From Pelomonas caseinilytica (lineage in GTDB: Bacteria; Pseudomonadota; Gammaproteobacteria; Burkholderiales; Burkholderiaceae_C), in NCBI RefSeq assembly GCF_021353235.1, contig NZ_JAJTWT010000004.1, positions 411,601 to 475,600 of the forward strand: a stretch of 64,000 bases of DNA. Reading direction: 5' to 3'. Position 1 is the first letter of the stretch. Every line of letters begins with the position of its first letter. Of this stretch, positions 30,409 through 38,113 are shown piece by piece. Made by a program: the position numbers and the translations under genes. The notes under the pieces are model-generated. The model did no database searches and was not told where the DNA came from. It saw only the letters and a list, made by a program, of their open reading frames with translations.

Positions 30409-31494
30409 ATGGACACCTCGCCCTTCGACGAACCGGCCGACCCGGCGCTTGACCCCGCGCTGGCGCCCTGGCTGGAGCCGGTTTCGGAGGACGACCCCTG
30501 CGGGCCCGACCTGGAATACGACAACGACTTCCTGGCCCTGACCCAGGCAGCCTCGGGCAAACCCGAAACCCAGTTCGCCCCGGCCGAGCCGCCGGACTGG
30601 CGGGCCGTCCTCAGCCTGGCCGAGGAGCTGAACGGCCGCACCCGCGACCTGCGCGTGGCCAACCTGTGGCTGCGCGCCCGTCTGCGCATGGAGGGGTTCG
30701 CGGCGCTGGCCCAGGGCCTGCGCCTGTTCGAGCAGCTGCTGCTGCGCTGGTGGGACGAGCTCCACCCCCGGCCCGACGACGGCGACGCCTATGCCCGCGT
30801 CAACGTGCTGGGCGAGCTGTCGAGCCTGGACTCGACGCTGGGCGACGTGCGCGCCAGCCTGGTGCTGGACGACCGCGGCATCGGCCAGATCAGCGTGCGC
30901 GACATCGAGATCGCCATGGGCGACCTGGTCGCCCGGGACGACGAGTCCACGCCCTCGCGCGGCCAGATCGAGAACATGCTGGCCGACGCCGTGGCCGAGA
31001 ACCCGCAGGTCGGCACCCAGGTGGCCGAGGCGGTCGCCGCGCTGGACGCCCTGGTGGAATGCCTGTCCACCCGCCTGGGCTACGGCGAGCAGCCCGACTT
31101 CTCGGCCCTGCGAAGCATGCTGGACAGCGTCGCCGCGGTATCGCCGCAGGCGGCCACCATCAGCGCGGATGCCGACGACCTCGCCGGCATGCTGGGCGAC
31201 CTGGGCATCGAGGACGCCAGTGCCGACGATGCGCCCGCCCCGTCGCGGCGCCGTGGCGGCGGCGGTGGCCTCGGGTCCATCGAGAGCCGGGCCGACGCGG
31301 TGCGCGCCATCGACGCGGTCTGCGCCTACCTCGAGAAGCACGAGCCCACCAACCCCGCCGCCGACCTGCTGCGCCGTGCGCAGCGGCTGATCGACCGCAA
31401 CTTCCTGCAGCTGGTGCGCGAGTTCGCACCCGATGCCGTCAACGAGGTGGCCCGCATGCTGGGCGTGGACCCGGAAAGCCTGGAGTCCCCGTGA
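30409..31494 (+). CDS. tssA: T6SS protein TssA (ImpA-type)
   Basis: 361 residues from ATG 30409. The ImpA N-terminal domain is clear from WLEPVSEDDPCGPDLEYDND and the helical stretch after it (GRTRDLRVANLW, ELHPRPDDGD). A Gly/Arg linker (RRRGGGGG, about 280) separates it from a short C-terminal helical domain with CAYLEKHEPTNPAADLLRRA. TssA organises the baseplate and primes or caps tail-sheath growth. It opens the main rightward T6SS operon, 78 bases before tssB. Confidence 0.9.
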   Translation: MDTSPFDEPADPALDPALAPWLEPVSEDDPCGPDLEYDNDFLALTQAASGKPETQFAPAEPPDWRAVLSLAEELNGRTRDLRVANLWLRARLRMEGFAALAQGLRLFEQLLLRWWDELHPRPDDGDAYARVNVLGELSSLDSTLGDVRASLVLDDRGIGQISVRDIEIAMGDLVARDDESTPSRGQIENMLADAVAENPQVGTQVAEAVAALDALVECLSTRLGYGEQPDFSALRSMLDSVAAVSPQAATISADADDLAGMLGDLGIEDASADDAPAPSRRRGGGGGLGSIESRADAVRAIDAVCAYLEKHEPTNPAADLLRRAQRLIDRNFLQLVREFAPDAVNEVARMLGVDPESLESP

Positions 31495-31572
31495 CACGCC
31501 GCCCCTCGCCCCGTTTTGCCCCCACGGCCCGGCGCCGTTGAACCCTGAATCCCGTCCGCAAGGAGCATTGAG

Positions 31573-32067
31573 ATGAGCAAGAGCAGCCAGAAATTCATCG
31601 CCCGCAACCGGGCCCCGCGGGTGCAGATCGAATACGACGTGGAGCTGTACGGCGCCGAGAAGAAGGTGCAGCTGCCCTTCGTGATGGGCGTGATGGCCGA
31701 CCTGTCGGGCAAGCCGGAAGACCCGCTGCCTCCGGTGGCCGACCGCAAGTTCCTGGAGATCGACGTCGACAACTTCGACTCGCGCATGAAGTCGATGAAG
31801 CCGCGCGTGGCCTTCCAGGTCGAGAACACGCTGACCGGCGAGGGCAACCTGCCGGTGGACATCACCTTCGAGAGCATGGACGACTTCTCGCCGGCCGCGG
31901 TGGCCCGCAAGGTCGACGGCCTGAACAAGCTGCTCGAAGCGCGCCAGCAGCTCTCCAACCTCATCACCTACATGGACGGCAAGTCCGGCGCCGGCGAGCT
32001 CATCGCCAAGGTGCTGGCCGACCCCACGCTGCTCAAGACGCTGACTGACGCGCCCAAGGCTGAATAA
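31573..32067 (+). CDS. tssB: T6SS contractile sheath small subunit TssB (VipA)
   Basis: 164 residues, the usual TssB length, with an AAGGAG ribosome-binding site. Diagnostic segments are QKFIARNRAPRVQIEYDVE near the start, LPFVMGVMADLSG, and DVDNFDSRMKSMKPR. The C-terminus ends in helices that interlock with TssC. With TssC it builds the contractile sheath that drives the Hcp tube. The tssC gene follows after 42 bases. Confidence 0.96.
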   Translation: MSKSSQKFIARNRAPRVQIEYDVELYGAEKKVQLPFVMGVMADLSGKPEDPLPPVADRKFLEIDVDNFDSRMKSMKPRVAFQVENTLTGEGNLPVDITFESMDDFSPAAVARKVDGLNKLLEARQQLSNLITYMDGKSGAGELIAKVLADPTLLKTLTDAPKAE

Positions 32068-32109
32068 GCCGCAGCCCCGAACCTCACAGAAACGACCGGA
32101 GTTTCAACC

Positions 32110-33603
32110 ATGACCCAAGCGGAACAGTCGGCATCGGCCCTGGCCGGCGTGACCTTCGAAGGCAACGACTTCGCAGCCCTGCTGAACAAGGAATTCAAGC
32201 CCAAGACCGACGAGGCCCGCGGCGCGGTGGCCCAGGCGGTGCAGACCCTGGCCCAGCAGGCCCTGTCCAACACCGAGCTGCTCAGCGACGACGCCGTCAA
32301 GACCATCGAATCCATGATCGCGGCCATCGACGCCAAGCTCACGGAGCAGGTCAACCTCATCATCCACCACGAGGACTTCCAGAAGCTGGAGTCGGCGTGG
32401 CGCGGCCTGCACTACCTCGTCAACAACACGGAGACGGACGAGCAGCTCAAGATCCGCGTGATGAACGTGTCCAAGCAGGACCTGGGCAAGACGCTCAAGC
32501 GCTTCAAGGGCACGGCCTGGGACCAGTCCCCCATCTTCAAGCGCCTGTACGAGGAAGAGTACGGCCAGTTCGGCGGCGAGCCCTACGGCTGCCTGGTGGG
32601 CGACTACCACTTCGACCACACGCCGCCCGACGTGGAGCTGCTGGGCGAGATGGCCAAGGTGGCCGCCGCCGCGCATGCGCCCTTCGTCACCGGCGCGGCG
32701 CCCAGCGTCATGCAGATGGAGAGCTGGCAGGAGCTGGCCAATCCGCGCGACCTGACCAAGATCTTCACGACGCCCGAGTACGCCGCCTGGCGCTCGCTGC
32801 GCGAGTCAGACGACGCGCGCTACCTGGCGCTGTGCATGCCGCGCTTCCTGTCGCGCGTGCCTTACGGCGCCAAGACCAGCCCCGTCGACGAGTTCGCCTT
32901 CGAGGAGGACACCGAGGGCGCCGACCACAGCAAGTACACCTGGTCCAACGCCGCCTACGCGATGGCGGTCAACATCAACAGCTCGTTCAAGCAGTACGGC
33001 TGGTGCTCGCGCATCCGCGGCATCGAGTCCGGCGGCGCGGTCACCAACCTGCCGACGCACAGCTTCCCGACCGACGACGGCGGCGTGGACATGAAGTGCC
33101 CGACCGAGATCGCCATCTCGGACCGCCGCGAGGCCGAGCTGTCCAAGAACGGCTTCCTGTCGATGGTGCATCGCAAGAACAGCGACTTCGCCGCCTTCAT
33201 CAGCGGCCAGTCCCTGCAGAAGCCCGCCGAGTACGACGACCCGGACGCCACCGCCAACGCCGCCCTCGCCGCCCGGCTGCCCTACCTCTTCGCCTGCAAC
33301 CGCTTCGCCCACTACCTGAAGTGCATCGTGCGCGACAAGGTGGGCTCGTTCAAGTCGCGCGACGCGATGGAGGACTGGCTCAACAGCTGGATCCTCAACT
33401 ACGTGGACGGCGACCCGATGAACTCCTCGGAGGAGACCAAGGCCAAGCGCCCGCTGGCGGCCGCCCAGGTCGAGGTCGAGGAGGTGGAAGGCGCGCCGGG
33501 CTACTACCAGTCCAAGTTCTACCTGAAGCCGCATTACCAGCTCGAGGGCCTGACCGTGTCCTTGCGCCTCGTCTCCAAGCTGCCGTCTGAAAAGTCGAGC
33601 TGA
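32110..33603 (+). CDS. tssC: T6SS contractile sheath large subunit TssC (VipB)
   Basis: 497 residues, standard length. Typical segments are ESAWRGLHYLVNNTETDEQL, SPIFKRLYEEEYGQFGG, WRSLRESDDARYL, RFLSRVPYG and the C-terminal FYLKPHYQLEGLTVSLRLVS. It pairs with TssB to form the sheath, and its N-terminal helices bind ClpV. It is a separate, full-length gene, so the fused sheath paralogue at 61982-63751 is additional. About 100 bases separate it from hcp. Confidence 0.96.
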   Translation: MTQAEQSASALAGVTFEGNDFAALLNKEFKPKTDEARGAVAQAVQTLAQQALSNTELLSDDAVKTIESMIAAIDAKLTEQVNLIIHHEDFQKLESAWRGLHYLVNNTETDEQLKIRVMNVSKQDLGKTLKRFKGTAWDQSPIFKRLYEEEYGQFGGEPYGCLVGDYHFDHTPPDVELLGEMAKVAAAAHAPFVTGAAPSVMQMESWQELANPRDLTKIFTTPEYAAWRSLRESDDARYLALCMPRFLSRVPYGAKTSPVDEFAFEEDTEGADHSKYTWSNAAYAMAVNINSSFKQYGWCSRIRGIESGGAVTNLPTHSFPTDDGGVDMKCPTEIAISDRREAELSKNGFLSMVHRKNSDFAAFISGQSLQKPAEYDDPDATANAALAARLPYLFACNRFAHYLKCIVRDKVGSFKSRDAMEDWLNSWILNYVDGDPMNSSEETKAKRPLAAAQVEVEEVEGAPGYYQSKFYLKPHYQLEGLTVSLRLVSKLPSEKSS

Positions 33604-33700
33604 ACCCAACAGGTCGGAGGGCTCGCCCCGCGCGGGAGCAGGACGGGTCGCCTCACATCACCACCACCCGCGCACACTGAACCTCTAAAGGAGAATCAAC

Positions 33701-34201
33701 ATGGCAGTCAATGCATTCGTCACCTTCTTCGACAAGGCCGATGGCGAGTCCATCCAGAAGGGCAAGGAGAAGTGGATCGAGATCCAGGGCTGGGACTGGG
33801 AAATCGAAGCCGAAACCAGCTGGACCAAGGGCGGCGGCGCCTCCGTCGGCAAGCCCAACCCCGGCAAGATGAACTGGGAGCACTACTTCGACACCTCGTC
33901 GACGGTGATCATGGGCTACATCTGCACCGGCAAGGCCTTCCCCAAGGTCGAGCTGCAGATGATGAAGACCACGGGCTCGGCCACGCCGGAGACCTACTTC
34001 ACCATGACCATGGAAGGCTGCTTCATCACCAAGGTGTCGCAAGCCGGCACCGAGGAGGGCTCGGTCACGCAGAAGGTCGAGATGGTCTTCAAGACCGTCA
34101 AGATCGAATACAAGCCGCAGGACAACAAGACCGGCAAGCTCGGCGCGCCCAAGACCTACAACTGGGACATCCCGGCCGGCACCGCCTCGCCCTCGGCCTG
34201 A
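33701..34201 (+). CDS. hcp: Hcp tube protein (TssD)
   Basis: 166 residues behind a strong ribosome-binding site (AAAGGAGAA). The Hcp fold is indicated by GWDWEIEAETSW early, KAFPKVELQMMKTTG in the middle and EGSVTQKVEMVFKTVKIEY at the end. Hexamers of Hcp stack into the inner tube, and the lumen can carry effectors. This looks like the structural copy. Two further Hcp-like genes follow it. Confidence 0.92.
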   Translation: MAVNAFVTFFDKADGESIQKGKEKWIEIQGWDWEIEAETSWTKGGGASVGKPNPGKMNWEHYFDTSSTVIMGYICTGKAFPKVELQMMKTTGSATPETYFTMTMEGCFITKVSQAGTEEGSVTQKVEMVFKTVKIEYKPQDNKTGKLGAPKTYNWDIPAGTASPSA

Positions 34202-34439
34202 GCCCCATGACGCACCCCTCGTTCGAGTTCGCCTTGCGGGCCGAGCGCCGGGCCGCCCCAAGCCGGCCCGCCTTGGCGATGTGCTTGCGGCTCAATGCAG
34301 CAAGCATCGCCGTCCCCTCGGGGGCTGAGCCCGGACACATGGCGCCCGGTGGGCGGCATGTGCCTGGCGAAGGGCTGCGGCGCAAGCTGCAGCGCGGCCT
34401 GCAAGACCGGCCGGCGTATTCGCCGGACGAGGGGTCCAC
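34202..34439. other. Gap between hcp and the second Hcp-like gene, no convincing gene
   Basis: A 78-codon frame (ATG 34207) is open here and includes MTHPSFEFALRAERRAAP. Its composition is Arg/Pro/Ala-rich and it ends across the next gene's start. I read it as non-coding. The stretch recalls dispersed intergenic sequence seen in Burkholderiales, which is from memory only. Confidence 0.4.
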
Positions 34440-34985
34440 ATGAGCCAGTCGAACATCTTCATGCAGCTCATCACCGGCGCCGGGCCGGTGGTGGGCGAGG
34501 GCCTGCTCGAGGGCTTCGAGGGCTCGGTCGAGATCCTGGATTTCGAATGGGGCATGCGTGCGCTGAAGGACCCCAAGCCCAGGAAGACCGGCATGGCCGG
34601 CGTCGCGAGCGCGGCGGCGGCCATGGCGGGCCTGGGCAAGCCGGTGTCCATCCAGATGGAGCCGTTGAGCTTCAAGAAGCGGTTCGACGTCGGCTCCTCG
34701 CAGATGCACTTCTGCCTGGACAACCACTTGCCGGTGGTGAGCGCGTCCATCACCGTGCTGCACATCAAGCAGCAGGGCCGTGCCATCCACCAGCCCGGCT
34801 TCGTCGTCATGGCCACGCAGGGCTACTTCGAAAGCTGCGCCCTCGAAGTGCGCGATGACGGCCTGTCCAAGCAAGTCATCGAGAGCTGGGTCCTCAACTT
34901 CAAGAACATCAAGATGACCTACCTGAAGACCCTCGGCAAGGACAACCTGCCGACGGCGCCGTTCTTCCACCCCCTCGCCCTGTGA
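34440..34985 (+). CDS. Second Hcp-family tube-like protein
   Basis: 181 residues. Hcp-family features are NIFMQLITGAGPVVGEG at the start, EILDFEWGMRALKD, SFKKRFDVGSSQMHFCLDN, and late VIESWVLNFKNIKMTYL. It is longer than the structural Hcp, with an Ala/Gly-rich loop at about 50-62 (GVASAAAAMAG). It could cap the tube or assemble with particular cargo. The gene ends 10 bases before the third Hcp-like gene. Confidence 0.8.
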   Translation: MSQSNIFMQLITGAGPVVGEGLLEGFEGSVEILDFEWGMRALKDPKPRKTGMAGVASAAAAMAGLGKPVSIQMEPLSFKKRFDVGSSQMHFCLDNHLPVVSASITVLHIKQQGRAIHQPGFVVMATQGYFESCALEVRDDGLSKQVIESWVLNFKNIKMTYLKTLGKDNLPTAPFFHPLAL

Positions 34986-34995
34986 GCGCCCTGTC

Positions 34996-35853
34996 ATGTC
35001 AGACGCCGGTGCCGACATCTTCCTGATCCTGCTGCGGCCCACCCGGGTGCCGGTGGCGGGCGAAGCCGTCTCCCACCTCTTCCAGGGGCAGGTGCTGATC
35101 GAGTCGCTGTCGTGGACGCTCACGAACTCCGACGAGTCCAAGCAGGCCGAGAGCCGGCGCGATGCCTTCAGCGCCAAGGAACAGCTGATCAACCGCAGCG
35201 GCAGCGTCGACCTGCGCACCAGGCATGCCTGGCAGGACGCCGAGCGGGAGCAGAAGAACGCTCTGGACGAGTTCATCAAGGACCGCGCGAAGATCGACCC
35301 GACCGACCGCGACGCGCTGCGGCGCGCCGACAGGCAATTCCACCAGGAGATGAGCTCGATCAACGAGCGGCATCAGCAGACGCTCGACGAGATCCGCGGC
35401 ATCGAGCGCGCCCAGACCGCCGAGCAGCTCGAGGACCAGGCGCGCCAGCAGGCCATCGACGAGGCCGAGCGCAATCGAAATTTCGAATTCAAGTTCACCA
35501 AGCGTGTGGACATCGCCAGCACGCAGATGCTCAACTCGATGAAGTCGGGCGACATCTTCCCGTCGGGCACGCTGACGATCCACAGGCGCTCCGCGACCGT
35601 GGCCGAAGGCACCTCGCTCGTCTTCAACATCCAGAAGATCCGGCTGCTGGAATACCGGCTGCAGGTCGCCGTCACCGACACGATGACCGAAATGATGGAA
35701 GAGTGGACCTGCGAGTTCGGCGCCCTCTCCTACGTCTACAAGAACCCGCCCGCGCACTATTCGAGCGGCAACGCCGGCCAGGCGGCGGCCAAGGCGCTCT
35801 CGCAAGGCACGGCCCGCGCCTTCACCATGAAGACGATCGGCTCCCCGATCTGA
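34996..35853 (+). CDS. Hcp-like protein interrupted by a long charged helical insert
   Basis: 285 residues. Residues 1-43 (DIFLILLRP, GQVLIESLSWTLTN) look like the first strands of an Hcp-type fold. Residues 162-250 (FEFKFTKRVDIASTQML, GTLTIHRRS, RLLEYRLQVAV, EEWTCEFGALSYVYKN) look like the rest. Between them, about 44-160, lies a Glu/Gln/Arg/Asp-rich segment predicted by eye to be coiled coil. The C-terminal 30 residues are Ala-rich. It could place a helical arm on the tube's outside or inside. It overlaps no gene and is 19 bases before the zinc-ribbon gene. Confidence 0.65.
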   Translation: MSDAGADIFLILLRPTRVPVAGEAVSHLFQGQVLIESLSWTLTNSDESKQAESRRDAFSAKEQLINRSGSVDLRTRHAWQDAEREQKNALDEFIKDRAKIDPTDRDALRRADRQFHQEMSSINERHQQTLDEIRGIERAQTAEQLEDQARQQAIDEAERNRNFEFKFTKRVDIASTQMLNSMKSGDIFPSGTLTIHRRSATVAEGTSLVFNIQKIRLLEYRLQVAVTDTMTEMMEEWTCEFGALSYVYKNPPAHYSSGNAGQAAAKALSQGTARAFTMKTIGSPI

Positions 35854-35872
35854 CCCCGTCCCGGAGCAGACC

Positions 35873-36439
35873 TTGGCCCTGACCAACTACCGCGACCTCA
35901 GCACGTCGATGAGCGACGTGTCGGCGGGCTTCCAGTTCGAGTTCTTCTGCGAGAAGTGCGGCGAGACCTCGCGCTCGGCCTTCAAGCCCTACCGCAAGGG
36001 CCAGATCACCGGCTGGCTGAGCCGCTTCGCCTTCATGTTCTACGACCTCAACAAGGCCAGCCGCGCAACCGGCGCCTTTGCCGAGGCGGGCGGTGGCAGC
36101 GCCAAGAGCGAAGCCCTGGCCGAAGCCATGGCCGCCGCCGCGCCGCTGTACGAGCGCTGCGAGACCTGCCGCAAATGGGTGGGCCGCGAATGCTGGAACG
36201 CCGGCACCGGCACCTGCCGCGAATGCGCCACCAAGGCGGCCACGGGCGGCGGCGGTGGCGGCTATGGCGCCTCGGGCGGCGGCTCGGTTTGCCCCAACTG
36301 CCAGACGCCCAGCGAGGGCGGACGCTTCTGCCACGAATGCGGCTTCGACATGGCCAGCACGCACAAGAGTTGCCCGGCCTGCGGCGTCACCCTGCCACGC
36401 GCCGCCCGCTTCTGCACGGATTGCGGCCATGGTTTCTGA
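35873..36439 (+). CDS. Multi-zinc-ribbon protein in the T6SS operon
   Basis: 188 residues starting at TTG 35873, with GGAG nine bases upstream. Four Cys-rich modules are visible: CEKCG near 30; CETC with a later C and CREC near 98-120; CPNC and CHEC near 143-160; CPAC and CTDC near 170-185. Several resemble zinc ribbons of double-zinc-ribbon proteins. A Gly-rich linker (GGGGGGYGASGGG) separates the halves. No enzyme motif is seen. Its place between Hcp-like genes and tagJ suggests an accessory or regulatory role, but the function is unknown. Confidence 0.7.
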   Translation: MALTNYRDLSTSMSDVSAGFQFEFFCEKCGETSRSAFKPYRKGQITGWLSRFAFMFYDLNKASRATGAFAEAGGGSAKSEALAEAMAAAAPLYERCETCRKWVGRECWNAGTGTCRECATKAATGGGGGGYGASGGGSVCPNCQTPSEGGRFCHECGFDMASTHKSCPACGVTLPRAARFCTDCGHGF

Positions 36440-36444
36440 ATTCA

Positions 36445-36524
36445 AACAAAGCCACAGAGGCACAGAGGCACAGAGAGGGCGGGAAGCCAGGCCCTCTGTG
36501 TCTCTGTGCCTCTGTGGCTGTGTT
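36445..36524. repeat. CACAGAGR hairpin element, copy 1 (zinc-ribbon/tagJ gap)
   Basis: The left arm AACAAAGCCACAGAGG continues with further CACAGAGR octamers to 36480. A 10-base loop follows, then a right arm (36491-36524) that is its near-perfect reverse complement ending GGCTGTGTT. In RNA it would form a stem of roughly 34 bp. There is no T run behind it. Confidence 0.85.
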
Positions 36525-36591
36525 CCCTGGCCGCAAGCCACATCGGATCGCATGCGGAATGGCCATCCCGACCGCGCAACGGACGACTGAC

Positions 36592-37440
36592 ATGAACCCC
36601 CAACAAGCCGCCGAAGAGGCCCTGCGTGCCGGCGACCCGCGTGCCGCGCTGGCCAAGCTGACCGAGGCCGTGCGGGCCAAGCCGGCCGACCCCAAGCTGC
36701 GCACCTTCCTGGCCCAGCTGCTGGCCGTGCTCGGCCAGTGGGAGCGGGCCCACACCCAGCTCAACGTCGTGGCCGAGATGGACAAGCTGGCCATCCCCAT
36801 GCGCGAGACCATGGGCCACGCCATCCGCTGCGAGCTGCTGCGCGCCGAGGTCTTCGCCGGCCGGCGCACGCCGGTCGTCTTCGGCCAGCCCGAGGCCTGG
36901 GTGGCCCAGCTGATCGAATCCCTGCGGCAGCAGGGCGAAGGCCACGGCGAGCTCGCCGCCGACCTGGCGGCGAAGGCCTTCGAGGCCGCCCCCACCCGCG
37001 CCGGCACCATCGACGGCCAGCCCTTCGAATGGCTGGCCGACGCCGACTCGCGCCTCGGCCCCGTGCTGGAAGCCTGCCTCAACGGCCACTACACCTGGGT
37101 GCCCTTCCAGCACCTCGCCAAGATCCACTTCGACGCGCCGGAAGACCTGCGCGACTGCGTGTGGATGCCGGCCCAGCTCAGCTTCACCAACGGCGGCCAC
37201 AGCGTCGCCCTGGTGCCGACGCGTTATCCCGGCTCGGAGAAGAGCGAGGACGGCCTCATCAACCTGGCGCGCAAGACCGAGTGGACGGCCATTCCCGGTG
37301 CGGCCGGCGACGAGCGCTACGCCGGCTTGGGCCAGCGCGTGCTCGCCAGCGACGCCGGCGACCACGACCTGATGGCCATCCGCGACATCATGTTTGAGGT
37401 GGCCGAAGGTGCGGCGCCCGAGGCGCCCGAGGCGCCCTGA
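36592..37440 (+). CDS. tagJ: T6SS accessory protein TagJ (ImpE-like)
   Basis: 282 residues from ATG 36592, just after a hairpin element. The N-terminal half is TPR-like (AAEEALRAGDPRAALAKLTEA, ARLAKPADPKLR-type spacing). The C-terminal half has the ImpE motif set: FEWLADADSRLGPVLE, GHYTWVPFQHLAKI, LVPTRYPGSE. TagJ proteins bind the sheath subunit TssB and modulate ClpV-driven disassembly in some T6SSs. Its stop overlaps the tssE start by one base, so the two are coupled. Confidence 0.88.
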   Translation: MNPQQAAEEALRAGDPRAALAKLTEAVRAKPADPKLRTFLAQLLAVLGQWERAHTQLNVVAEMDKLAIPMRETMGHAIRCELLRAEVFAGRRTPVVFGQPEAWVAQLIESLRQQGEGHGELAADLAAKAFEAAPTRAGTIDGQPFEWLADADSRLGPVLEACLNGHYTWVPFQHLAKIHFDAPEDLRDCVWMPAQLSFTNGGHSVALVPTRYPGSEKSEDGLINLARKTEWTAIPGAAGDERYAGLGQRVLASDAGDHDLMAIRDIMFEVAEGAAPEAPEAP

Positions 37441-37973
37441 TGGCCGGCCTCGGCGCCCAGGACCGGCTCCAGCCTTCGCTGCTCGACCGGCTCACCGACA
37501 ACGACCCCGGCTCCAAGGTCGAGCCGCTGGAGGCCCGCGTGCTCAACCGCCGCCAGCTGCGCGAGGCCGTGCTGCGCGACCTGTCCTGGCTGTTCAATGC
37601 CGTCTGCGAGGAGCCCGACCCGCTGCATGGCGATCGCGAACGCGTCGCGCTGTGGGAGGAGCTGCCGCATGCGCGCGACTCGGTGCTCAACTTCGGCATC
37701 CTGCCGCTGACCGGCCAGTCGTTCTCGGTGCACAACTTCCCCATCATCGAGGCCCAGGTGCGCCAGGCCATCATCCGTTTCGAGCCTCGCCTCGAACCGG
37801 CCTCGGTCGAGGTGCACATCATGAACGACCTGAGCACCGGCCTGCGGCCCACCAGCCTGCGCCTGACCATCAAGGGCAATATGTGGAACCAGCCGGTGCC
37901 CCTGGAATTGATGCTCAGCGCCGACGTCGACGTCGACACCGGCCAGGCCGCGGTGAAAGACATGCGGGGCTGA
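37440..37973 (+). CDS. tssE: T6SS baseplate protein TssE (gp25-like)
   Basis: 177 residues. The gp25/lysozyme-like domain is marked by LREAVLRDLSWLFNAV and by DSVLNFGILPLTGQSF, with FPIIEAQVRQAIIRFEPRL after it. TssE is the wedge component that links the baseplate to the sheath. It follows tagJ with a one-base overlap and is separated from tssF by a 140-bp gap holding a hairpin element. Confidence 0.94.
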   Translation: MAGLGAQDRLQPSLLDRLTDNDPGSKVEPLEARVLNRRQLREAVLRDLSWLFNAVCEEPDPLHGDRERVALWEELPHARDSVLNFGILPLTGQSFSVHNFPIIEAQVRQAIIRFEPRLEPASVEVHIMNDLSTGLRPTSLRLTIKGNMWNQPVPLELMLSADVDVDTGQAAVKDMRG

Positions 37974-38004
37974 ACATGCGCGGGTTGCACCTCCAATGAC
38001 CAAG

Positions 38005-38079
38005 AACAAAGCCACAGAGACACAGAGGCACAGAGACATTCCGGGCCTCTCTGTGCCTCTGTGCCTCTGTGGCTGTGTT
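38005..38079. repeat. CACAGAGR hairpin element, copy 2 (tssE/tssF gap)
   Basis: Left arm from AACAAAGCCACAGAGA, with octamers CACAGAGG and CACAGAGA; short loop ATTCCGGG; right arm CCTCTCTGTGCCTCTG onward to GGCTGTGTT. It sits 35 bases before the tssF start codon, so it lies in the tssF leader. Confidence 0.85.
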
Positions 38080-38113
38080 CCTCGCAGCCCAGGCGCGAAA
38101 CGAGGGGTGTGAC

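Noticed and set aside
34207..34443. 78-codon frame between hcp and the second Hcp-like gene
   Set aside because: Its composition is Arg/Pro/Ala-rich with no motif, and it ends across the next gene's start codon.
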